64,000 bases of DNA from Sphingomonas leidyi. GTDB lineage: Bacteria > Pseudomonadota > Alphaproteobacteria > Sphingomonadales > Sphingomonadaceae. Below, piece after piece: positions 19,032 to 26,456 of this stretch. How positions within the stretch are numbered: position 1 is the first letter of the stretch; each line of letters opens with the position of its first letter. Below the pieces are notes generated by a model. It had not been told where the DNA came from. It worked only from the letters and a program-made list of their open reading frames with translations, and searched no databases. The translations under genes were made by a program, and so were the position numbers. The stretch lies in contig NZ_JAASQV010000003.1 of assembly GCF_011761945.1 (NCBI RefSeq), positions 47,442-111,441 on the forward strand, in the 5' to 3' direction.

Positions 19032-20461
19032 GCCGCCTCGCTGCTGCCCGTCGCCAGGCTCCGCCAGCGCGCGGCATAGCCGGCGAGATCGCACTCGAGC
19101 GGCGCCACCCGGATGAGCGCCGAGGGCGGTGCCAGCGACGGGTCGATCAGGCGCAAGGCTCCATAGGACACGTCGTTGTGCTCGTTGGAGACGAAGACGT
19201 GGAGGTCCGGCCGAAGCGTGGCCAGCGTGCGGACAAAGGCCTGGGCCTCGCCGAACCGCCCCTCCACCAGCACGCGCTCGCGCGTCCCGATCAGGCCGAG
19301 CATCGCATCGGCCACCAGCGCCGCATAGAGGCACACCGCCGCGCGCAGCCCCATCGATTCGGCCGGCCGGTTGATCCAGCGCGTCGCGCCGCCCGGGAAC
19401 GGGCCCATACCGGGGGTCAGCGTCGGCAGCACCATCGCGCCGCTCGCGACGACGCCGCGCAGCGCCGCGATGATCGCCGGCTGATCGGGATTGATGTCGA
19501 CGCGCCGTGTATCGATCCCGGTCAGCAGCTCGATCTCGCGTCCGCCCATGAACCGGGCCGAGGGGATCGGGGTGCCATGGACGTCGATATTGACCAGGCA
19601 GTCGCGTGCCTCGGGCAGGCCTGCCAGGTCGAGGCGCGCGCCCTTGCCGGGACTCCGCATCGCGACGAACCAGGTACCGGTCGAGAGCACCGTCGCTTCC
19701 TGCTCGGCGATATCGGCAAAGCCCCGCGCCGCGAGCAGGGCCGCGTTCGAATCGTGCAGCCCGCAATGCACCGCGACATCGGCCGGCAGGCCGGTGCGCT
19801 CCGCCCATTCCCGCGAGATCGTGCCGATCGCCTCGCCGGCATGCCGGAGCGGCGCGAACCGGGCGGCCCAGCCCCGCCGCTCGGCAAGTGCCGACGGTTT
19901 GCCCGAGGCGGGGCACCAGAGATCGCTGTGGCAGCCCAGGCTCGTAACCTCGGATGCCGCGACGCCCGAGAATCGCCATGCCCAATATTGCGGCCAGGGC
20001 AGGATCGTCGCGTCACCGTGGAGCAGAGCCGGATCGAGCGATTCGAGGAAATGCAGCTGGAGTCCGAGGTTGAGCCCGTCGGGCAGCGCGGGCGAACCGG
20101 TGCGGGCAAAGGGATCCCGCTGACCGCGATAGGCGGCGGCGCATTCGGCAGGTATCGCCTGCTCATAGTCGAGCGGCGGCGCCACCAGCGCCCCGTCGCG
20201 CACGATCGCGGCCGCGGCACCGTGCCCCACGGGAATGATCCGCGCCACCCGCCCGAGCCCTGCGAACGCGCGCAGCACCTCCTCGGCCCAGGCCTCGATC
20301 CCGGCCGCGTCGAGCGTGCGGACACGCTCGCCACCCAGCACCGTCACGGGCCGGTCATTGGGTCGCGTCCGCCGGGCCAGCATCGCCCCCGACGCATCCC
20401 AGAGACTGAGCTTCGACAAGGTCTTACCCAAATCGAGCACCACGCTCAGCCCATCACCCAA
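19028..20461 (-). CDS. rhaB: Rhamnulokinase, FGGY family
   Basis: This kinase phosphorylates L-rhamnulose at C1 with ATP. It has 477 residues. The start is a TTG at 20461: GGGGAGG stands five bases upstream, the frame has no ATG nearby, and the protein would begin directly before the conserved first strand [20 protein letters not shown] features include the [14 protein letters not shown] block near the middle and GTWFVAM. It is the first gene of the minus-strand operon and is read divergently from rhaD across a 113-base regulatory region. A rare TTG start could lower translation. Rhamnulose as the substrate rests mainly on context, since FGGY kinases vary. Confidence 0.88.
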   Translation of the reverse strand: MGDGLSVVLDLGKTLSKLSLWDASGAMLARRTRPNDRPVTVLGGERVRTLDAAGIEAWAEEVLRAFAGLGRVARIIPVGHGAAAAIVRDGALVAPPLDYEQAIPAECAAAYRGQRDPFARTGSPALPDGLNLGLQLHFLESLDPALLHGDATILPWPQYWAWRFSGVAASEVTSLGCHSDLWCPASGKPSALAERRGWAARFAPLRHAGEAIGTISREWAERTGLPADVAVHCGLHDSNAALLAARGFADIAEQEATVLSTGTWFVAMRSPGKGARLDLAGLPEARDCLVNIDVHGTPIPSARFMGGREIELLTGIDTRRVDINPDQPAIIAALRGVVASGAMVLPTLTPGMGPFPGGATRWINRPAESMGLRAAVCLYAALVADAMLGLIGTRERVLVEGRFGEAQAFVRTLATLRPDLHVFVSNEHNDVSYGALRLIDPSLAPPSALIRVAPLECDLAGYAARWRSLATGSSEAA

Positions 20462-20574
20462 TACTGCCTCCCCAATTTGTTATGATTGATATTTAGCGAA
20501 GTTGATTGTATCTGGCTAGACACCTTGATAGAGAAGCTCGCGCCGAAACGGGCGCTGGGGGAGAGTAATTCCGG
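20462..20574. promoter_or_regulatory. Divergent rhamnose promoter region with TGATTG repeats
   Basis: A relatively A/T-rich 113-base gap between rhaB (minus) and rhaD (plus) must hold both promoters. Two TGATTG copies lie at 20483-20488 and 20503-20508, exactly 20 bases apart, the spacing expected for a protein binding the same face of DNA. GATTGAT also appears before the DeoR gene (24012-24018) and TGATTG before the receptor operon (1429-1434). The probable regulator is the DeoR protein at 24072. Shine-Dalgarno elements are at both ends. Confidence 0.5.
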
Positions 20575-22692
20575 ATGCTTGAAGACGAGACAAGGGTGCG
20601 CCGGGCGGTGTCCGCCATTCCGTTCGCCGTGCCGCGCAACCGCTGGTCCGATGCGGAGGCCGCCGGCATGTCGCCGGAGGGGCTACTGCTCTACCGGTCG
20701 AACCTGTTGGGTTCGGACCTGACCGTCACCAATTTCGGCGGCGGCAACACTTCGGCGAAGATCGAGATGGCCGATCCGCTCAGCGGCGCGCCGGCGACGG
20801 TGCTGTGGGTGAAGGGTTCGGGCGGCGATATCGGCTCGATGAAGCTCGACGGCTTCGCCACCCTCTATCTCGACAAGCTGCTCGGCCTCGAATCGCGCTA
20901 TCGCGGCGTGGCGTTCGAGGACGAGATGGTCTCGTATCTGCCGCACTGCACGTTCAACCTGAACGCGCGCGCGGCGTCGATCGACACGCCGCTGCACGGC
21001 TATCTGCCCTATGCGCATGTCGACCATGTCCATCCCGATGCGATCATCGCGCTGGCGGCATCGAGCGCGGGCAAGGACGCGACCGACGCGATCTGGGGCG
21101 GCGCGGTCGGCTGGCTGCCCTGGAAGCGCCCGGGCTTCGAGCTCGGCCTGCAGCTCCGCAAGCTCGCCGCCGAAAGCCCGAACCTGCGCGGCGTGATGCT
21201 GGAGGGCCATGGCATCATCTGCTGGGGCGACACCGCCAAGGCCTGTTACGACAACACGATCGCGCTGATCGCGGACGCGGCGGCCTATCTCAACGAACGC
21301 CTGGCCCAGGGCCCGGCGTTCGGCGGCGAAGTGACCCCGCCCCTCGCCGCCGATGACCGCGCCGTCCTCGCCGCCGCGCTGATGCCCCGGCTGCGTGGCC
21401 TGATGCGCGGTGCGCGCGGCAAGATCGGCCATTTCTCCGACGATCCCGAGACGCTGGAGTTCGCCGGCAGCCGCGATTTCGCCCGGCTGGCCGCGATCGG
21501 CACCTCGTGCCCCGATCACTTCCTGCGCACCAAGATCGCCCCGCTCACGCTCGATCCCGCCCGGCTCGACGACGAGGCCTATCTGGCCGAGGCGCTGGAG
21601 GCGTATCGCCAGGGCTATGCGGCCTATTATCAGCGCTGCGCCGAGCCCGGGGATCCGGCGATGCGCGATCCCAATCCGGTGGTGGTGCTGATCCCCGGCA
21701 TCGGCCGCATCACCTTCGCCGCCGACAAGACCACGGCGCGCCTGGCCGGCGAATTCTATGGCAACGCGATCAACGTGATGCGCGGCGCCGAGGCGATCGG
21801 CGATTATATCGGCCTGCCCGAGAAGGAAGCGTACGGCATCGAATATTGGGCGCTCGAGGAAGCCAAGCTGCAGCGCATGCCCAAGCCCAGGCCGCTGGTC
21901 GGCCGCATCGCGCTGGTGAGCGGCGGTGCCGGGGGCATCGGCGCGGCCACCGTGCGGCGCCTGCTCCAGGACGGCGCCTGCGTGATGCTGGTCGACCGCG
22001 ACGCCGAGGCGGCCGAGCGGGTCCGCGCCGAAATGGCCCAGGCCTTTGGCAAGGACGTGGTCCGCGCCGAGACCTGCGACGTCACTGACGAGCGGCAGGT
22101 CGCCGCGGCGTTCGAGGCGTGCACCCGCGAGTTCGGCGGGCTCGACATCCTGGTCGCCAATGCCGGCATCGCCTCTTCCGCTTCGGTGGAGGATACCAGC
22201 GTCGCGCTGTGGCGCCGCAACTACGACGTGCTGACCGAAGGCTATTTCCTCAGCGCCCGCGCCGCCTTCCCGCTGATGCGCGCGGTCGGCGGCGGCTCGA
22301 TCGTGTTCATCGGCTCGAAGAACGCGCTGGCCGCGGCAGTCAACGCCTCCGCCTATGCCTCGGCCAAGGCGGCGTCGCTGCACCTCGCCCGCTGCCTGGC
22401 GCTGGAAGGCGCGCCGCACGGCATCCGCGTCAACACGGTCAACCCGGACGCAGTGATCAAGGGCTCGCGGATCTGGGACGGCGACTGGCGCAAGGAACGC
22501 GCCGGCGCGCACGGCATCGATCCCGGCTCGGAGCTGGAAGAGCATTATCGCAACCGCTCGATGCTCAAGCGCGACGTACTGCCCGAGGACGTGGCGGAGG
22601 CGGTGCATTTCTTCGCTTCCGAAGCCTCTTCCAAATCGACGGGCAACATCGTCAATGTGGATGCCGGGAACGCGCAGGCTTTCCCGCGATAA
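20575..22692 (+). CDS. rhaD: Bifunctional rhamnulose-1-phosphate aldolase / short-chain dehydrogenase (RhaEW-type)
   Basis: The N-terminal class-II aldolase half (about 1-430) cleaves rhamnulose-1-phosphate to dihydroxyacetone phosphate and L-lactaldehyde. The C-terminal SDR half (about 440-705) is thought to oxidise lactaldehyde to lactate. Visible aldolase features are GGGNTS, the histidine-rich YAHVDHVHPD and EGHGIICWGDT, consistent with metal binding. The SDR half has the nucleotide motif VSGGAGGIGAA starting near 448, NAGIASS, and the catalytic Tyr594-xxx-Lys598. The 705-residue length matches the fused family. GGGGGAGAG precedes the ATG. This replaces separate RhaD and lactaldehyde dehydrogenase enzymes, and lldD on the divergent operon takes the lactate on. 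Confidence 0.93.
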   Translation: MLEDETRVRRAVSAIPFAVPRNRWSDAEAAGMSPEGLLLYRSNLLGSDLTVTNFGGGNTSAKIEMADPLSGAPATVLWVKGSGGDIGSMKLDGFATLYLDKLLGLESRYRGVAFEDEMVSYLPHCTFNLNARAASIDTPLHGYLPYAHVDHVHPDAIIALAASSAGKDATDAIWGGAVGWLPWKRPGFELGLQLRKLAAESPNLRGVMLEGHGIICWGDTAKACYDNTIALIADAAAYLNERLAQGPAFGGEVTPPLAADDRAVLAAALMPRLRGLMRGARGKIGHFSDDPETLEFAGSRDFARLAAIGTSCPDHFLRTKIAPLTLDPARLDDEAYLAEALEAYRQGYAAYYQRCAEPGDPAMRDPNPVVVLIPGIGRITFAADKTTARLAGEFYGNAINVMRGAEAIGDYIGLPEKEAYGIEYWALEEAKLQRMPKPRPLVGRIALVSGGAGGIGAATVRRLLQDGACVMLVDRDAEAAERVRAEMAQAFGKDVVRAETCDVTDERQVAAAFEACTREFGGLDILVANAGIASSASVEDTSVALWRRNYDVLTEGYFLSARAAFPLMRAVGGGSIVFIGSKNALAAAVNASAYASAKAASLHLARCLALEGAPHGIRVNTVNPDAVIKGSRIWDGDWRKERAGAHGIDPGSELEEHYRNRSMLKRDVLPEDVAEAVHFFASEASSKSTGNIVNVDAGNAQAFPR

Positions 22693-22707
22693 GAACAAGA
22701 GGGTGCA

Positions 22708-24003
22708 ATGGCGAAGGAACTGCCGCTTTCGGTCGACCAGATCGAAAGCCACAATGCGGCGCGGGTGGAAGCGCTGCGGGACGAATATGACAGCCTGGGC
22801 CGCGCGCTCGGGCGCCGCGGGATCGACATCGATGCAGTGAAGGCACGCGTCGCCGGCTTCTCGGTCGCGGTGCCGAGCTGGGGCGCCGGGCGCGGCGGCA
22901 CGCGCTTCGCCAAGTTCCCGATCGCCGGCGAACCCACGACCATCCACGAGAAGCTGGCGGATTGCGCCGTGATCCACCAGCTCTCCACCGTCACGCCGCG
23001 CGTCAGCCCGCATTTCCCCTGGGACAAGGTGCGCGACTATGCCGCGCTGCGCGAGGAGGCGGCGGCGCTCGGCCTGGGCTTCGACGCGATCAACTCGAAC
23101 ACCTTCCAGGACCAGCCCGGCCAGAAGCTCAGCTATCGCGACGGCAGCCTTTCGGCCGGCGACGCCGGCGTGCGCGCCCAGGCGGTCGAGCATAATGTCG
23201 AGTGCATCGAGATTGGCCGCCAGCTCGGCGCCAGCGCGCTCACCGTCTGGGTGGGCGACGGCACCAACTTTCCCGGCCAGCAGGACCTCGCCAAGTCGCT
23301 CGACCGCTATCTCGAGGCCGCGGCCCAGGTCTATGCGGCGCTGCCCGACGACTGGCGCATGCTGCTCGAGCACAAGATGTTCGAGCCGGCCTTCTACTCC
23401 ACCGTGATCTCGGACTGGGGCTCGTCGATCCTCGCCGCGCAGGAACTGGGCCCCAAGGCGAAGTGCCTGGTCGATCTCGGCCATCACGCGCCGAACGTGA
23501 ACATCGAGCAGATCGTCGCCCGGCTCCACCGCTTCGGCAAGCTCGGCGGCTTCCACTTCAACGACAGCAAATATGGCGACGACGATCTCGACAGCGGATC
23601 GATCAACCCGCACCAGCTCTTCCTGGTCTTCAACGAACTGATCGAGGCCGAGCTGAACCCGCGTGACGGATTCGATCCGGCGTACATGATCGACCAGTCG
23701 CACAACGTCACCGATCCGATCGAGAGCATGATCTCGTCGGCCGAAGCGATCGCGGGTGCCTTCGCCAAGGCGAGCCTGGTCGACCGCGAGGCGCTCGCCG
23801 CCGCGCAGCAGGCCAACGACACGATGCTGGCCTTCCTCACGCTGCGAAAGGCCTATCGCACCGACGTATCGCCGATCCTCGCCATGGCGCGGATGGAAGC
23901 CGGCGGGGCGATCGATGCGGTGGTCGCCTATCGCGACAGCGGCTGGCGGGCACGCAAGGCGCAGGAACGGATGGCCGTGGGGCTCGGCGCTGGCATCGTT
24001 TGA
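22708..24003 (+). CDS. rhaI: L-rhamnose isomerase (Pseudomonas stutzeri type)
   Basis: This enzyme interconverts L-rhamnose and L-rhamnulose, the first cytoplasmic step. The 431-residue protein aligns by eye with the P. stutzeri enzyme. That enzyme's metal ligands Glu219, Asp254, His281 and Asp327 (recalled from the literature) correspond here to Glu221, Asp256, His283 and Asp329 with a constant offset of two, which is strong support. It is the RhaI form, not the E. coli RhaA form. AAGAGGG precedes the ATG and only 15 bases separate it from rhaD, so the two are co-transcribed. Confidence 0.95.
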   Translation: MAKELPLSVDQIESHNAARVEALRDEYDSLGRALGRRGIDIDAVKARVAGFSVAVPSWGAGRGGTRFAKFPIAGEPTTIHEKLADCAVIHQLSTVTPRVSPHFPWDKVRDYAALREEAAALGLGFDAINSNTFQDQPGQKLSYRDGSLSAGDAGVRAQAVEHNVECIEIGRQLGASALTVWVGDGTNFPGQQDLAKSLDRYLEAAAQVYAALPDDWRMLLEHKMFEPAFYSTVISDWGSSILAAQELGPKAKCLVDLGHHAPNVNIEQIVARLHRFGKLGGFHFNDSKYGDDDLDSGSINPHQLFLVFNELIEAELNPRDGFDPAYMIDQSHNVTDPIESMISSAEAIAGAFAKASLVDREALAAAQQANDTMLAFLTLRKAYRTDVSPILAMARMEAGGAIDAVVAYRDSGWRARKAQERMAVGLGAGIV

Positions 24004-24071
24004 GCGGAAAAGATTGATTTCGGCAGATTTGCCCGGCACAAGACCCCAGGAAATTTGGGGCTCCACCGGAA
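24004..24071 (+). promoter_or_regulatory. Gap before DeoR regulator with small inverted repeat
   Basis: The 68-base gap contains GATTGAT at 24012-24018 and the inverted repeat CCCCA-(7)-TGGGG (24044-24048 and 24056-24060). Either an attenuating hairpin after rhaI or an autoregulatory operator would fit. No strong promoter hexamers are evident, so the regulator may also be read through from rhaD-rhaI. Confidence 0.35.
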
Positions 24072-24851
24072 ATGCATGTCGAAGAGCGCGATAGCCTGAT
24101 CCTCGATCTGATGGGGAAAACCGGCTTCGTGTCGTTCAAGAGCCTGGAGGCGACCGTACCGGCCTCGCCCGCCACGCTGCGCCGCGATCTCGACCGGCTG
24201 GAGGGCAAGGGCGTGATCCAGCGCGTGCGCGGCGGGGCGCGGCTGGTCGGCGACGAAGGGGAGCGCACCGACGTCCAGTCGCTCGCCGGCGTGCCGTTCC
24301 ACGAGAATATCGATCGCAACCGCAAGCAGAAGGAAGCGATCGGCCGCGCCGCCGCCACGCTCTGCCAGCCGGGCGAATCGATCATCATCGACGGCGGCTC
24401 GACGACGCTGCAGATGTGCCGCCACCTGGCCGGGCTCAACCTCCAGGTCCTTACCAACTCGCTCCATGTCGTGAGCGCGCTGCTGCCCCAGCCGGGCACC
24501 CGCATCGCCGTGCCCGGCGGATCGGTGTTCCGCGAACAGAACATCATCCTGGGCATCGGCGGCGAGGAATGCATGCCGCGCGTCCATGCCCCGCGCCTGT
24601 TCATGGGCGCGGCCTTCGTCGGCGCGCAGGGCGTGATGCAGGCGGACGTCGTGCTCGCCGCCGCCGAGCGCCAGATGATCGACCGCGCCGAATGGGTGGC
24701 GCTGCTCGTCGACAGCTCCAAATTCGCCGCGCCCTCGGGCTCGGTGGTGTGCGGGCTCGACGAGCTCGACGTGATCGTGACCGATGCGGCGATCGGCGAT
24801 GCCCATGCCCGCATGATCGAGCAGGCGGGCGTGAAGCTGATCATCGCCTGA
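24072..24851 (+). CDS. DeoR-family transcriptional regulator, probable rhamnose repressor
   Basis: A 259-residue repressor-type protein. Residues about 5-55 form the DeoR winged helix-turn-helix (ERDSLILDLMGKTGFVSF, then SPATLRRDLDRLEGKGVIQRVRGGA). The C-terminal sugar-phosphate sensor domain shows FHENIDRNRKQKEAIGRAAA and IIIDGGSTTLQM, where the GS/T loop binds the phosphate. DeoR regulators usually release DNA when they bind a phosphorylated pathway intermediate, here probably rhamnulose-1-phosphate or dihydroxyacetone phosphate (inference). It is the third gene of the rhaD-rhaI strand and converges with the amidohydrolase gene 16 bases away. The likely targets are the divergent rhaB/rhaD region and perhaps the receptor operon. 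Confidence 0.9.
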   Translation: MHVEERDSLILDLMGKTGFVSFKSLEATVPASPATLRRDLDRLEGKGVIQRVRGGARLVGDEGERTDVQSLAGVPFHENIDRNRKQKEAIGRAAATLCQPGESIIIDGGSTTLQMCRHLAGLNLQVLTNSLHVVSALLPQPGTRIAVPGGSVFREQNIILGIGGEECMPRVHAPRLFMGAAFVGAQGVMQADVVLAAAERQMIDRAEWVALLVDSSKFAAPSGSVVCGLDELDVIVTDAAIGDAHARMIEQAGVKLIIA

Positions 24852-24867
24852 AACCCGCGCCGAACGA

Positions 24868-26442
24868 TCACGGCGTGCGCAGGAGCACCCTGCCGAACCG
24901 CTCCGGCACCGGCGTGCCCCGCACCAGCGCGGCCCGCCCGTTGACGAAGACATAGTCCATGCCCTGGGCATAGGCATGCGGCTTCGCATAGGTCGCCGTG
25001 TCGCGCACGGTCGCCGGATCGAAGACGATCACATCGGCAAAGGCGCCCTTGCGCAGCGCCCCGCGATCGGTGATCGCGAAGACCCGGGCCGGCAGCCCGG
25101 TGGCGGCATGGATCGCCTGGGTCATCGAGATCACCGGCTTGTCGATCACATAGTTGCGCAGCTTGCGGGGAAAGGCGCCATAGGCGCGCGGATGCTCCGC
25201 GGTCCGGCCGAAGGGCGGCAGGCCGCCGTCCGTCGACGTCATCGTCCAGCTCTGCCGCATGAACGCCTCGACGTCCTTGTCGCTCATGTTGAACGACACG
25301 GTGGGCGCCCCGCCTTGCTTGAGCATCTCGATCGCCGCGTCGAGCGGATCGAGCTTCATGATCGCGCCGACTTCGTCGAACCGCTTGCCGTCAAGCGACG
25401 GGTCGGCCTTGTAGGCGCGGATCTGGATCGCGTGCGGCCCGGCGCGGCGGGCGAGATTGGGGGCCATCTCGGCGCGAATGCGGGCGCGCATCGCCGGGTC
25501 CGCGAGCCGCTTGGCCAGCGCCTCCGCTCCGCCCTCCTGCGCCCAGCCGGGGACCAGCGAGGCCATCAGGCTCGAGCCGGATGCGGTATAGGGATATTGA
25601 TCGGCCCAGACCTGCACGCCTTCGGCACGCGCCTTGTCGATATGCGCGATCACATCGGCCGACTTGCCCCAGACCTGCGGCCCCAGCACCTTGATGTGAG
25701 TCACGACGCCGGGGAGCCTGGCCTCCCGCGCGACGGTGATCACCTCTTCCACTGCCGCGACGACGCCGATGTCGTAATTGCCCTCGTCCCGGATATGGCT
25801 TTCGTAGAAGGCATGCGGAAAGGCCGCGGCGGCCTTGGCGAGGCCGACGATCTCCGCCGTGTTCGAATATTTGGCCGGAATGTAGAAGGGCCCGTCGGAC
25901 AGGCCGATGGCCCCCAGCTTCATCGCCGTGGTGACCAGCCCTTCCATCCTCGCCTGCTCCTCGGGCGTGGCAAGGCGATCGACATTGCCCATCACCGCTG
26001 CGCGCACGGCATTGTGGCCGATCATCGGAGCGACGTTGACGCCGGGGACGTTGGCCTTGAGATCGGCGATCTGCGGCGCCAGGTCGGCCGGGCCGCCGCC
26101 ATCCGGATTGAGGAACAGGGTGGTGATGCCCTGATGGAGCATCGGCAGCGCGGCGGCGAGCTCGGGCGTCTGGATATTGGGCGCCGCGTGCGAGTGCGGA
26201 TCGATGAAGCCTGGCGCGACGATCCTGCCGCGCGCATCGACCACCGTCTTCGCAGTCGCCCTGGCGGGGATGGTCCCCACCGCGACGATGCGATCGCCCA
26301 TGATCGCGACATCGGCGCTGCGGCCCGGCGCGCCGCTGCCGTCATAGACCGTGCCGCCACGGATCAGCACGTCATAGTCCTGGGCGAGCGCGGGAGAGGC
26401 CGTCGCAAGCAATGCGACGGCGGACAGCGTCAGGGTCTTCAT
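24868..26442 (-). CDS. Secreted N-acyl-D-amino-acid amidohydrolase (D-aminoacylase-like) 1
   Basis: A 524-residue member of the metal-dependent amidohydrolase superfamily. The ATG at 26442 follows GGGAGGCGG and opens a signal peptide (cleavage about 20-21, ALA-Q), so it acts in the periplasm. The family metal motif is PGFIDPHSH (His83, His85). Later SHIRDEG and THIKVLG histidines, ADQYPYTASG, the aspartate in TSTDGGLPP and HPRAYGAFPRKL are all as in D-aminoacylases and N-acyl-D-glutamate or aspartate deacylases. Activity is expected on N-acyl-D-amino acids or D-amino-acid dipeptides; the precise substrate is unknown. It follows a TonB receptor by 14 bases and has a paralogue at 29377, so the three form one import and hydrolysis unit. 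Confidence 0.88.
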   Translation of the reverse strand: MKTLTLSAVALLATASPALAQDYDVLIRGGTVYDGSGAPGRSADVAIMGDRIVAVGTIPARATAKTVVDARGRIVAPGFIDPHSHAAPNIQTPELAAALPMLHQGITTLFLNPDGGGPADLAPQIADLKANVPGVNVAPMIGHNAVRAAVMGNVDRLATPEEQARMEGLVTTAMKLGAIGLSDGPFYIPAKYSNTAEIVGLAKAAAAFPHAFYESHIRDEGNYDIGVVAAVEEVITVAREARLPGVVTHIKVLGPQVWGKSADVIAHIDKARAEGVQVWADQYPYTASGSSLMASLVPGWAQEGGAEALAKRLADPAMRARIRAEMAPNLARRAGPHAIQIRAYKADPSLDGKRFDEVGAIMKLDPLDAAIEMLKQGGAPTVSFNMSDKDVEAFMRQSWTMTSTDGGLPPFGRTAEHPRAYGAFPRKLRNYVIDKPVISMTQAIHAATGLPARVFAITDRGALRKGAFADVIVFDPATVRDTATYAKPHAYAQGMDYVFVNGRAALVRGTPVPERFGRVLLRTP

Positions 26443-26456
26443 CGATCCGCCTCCCT

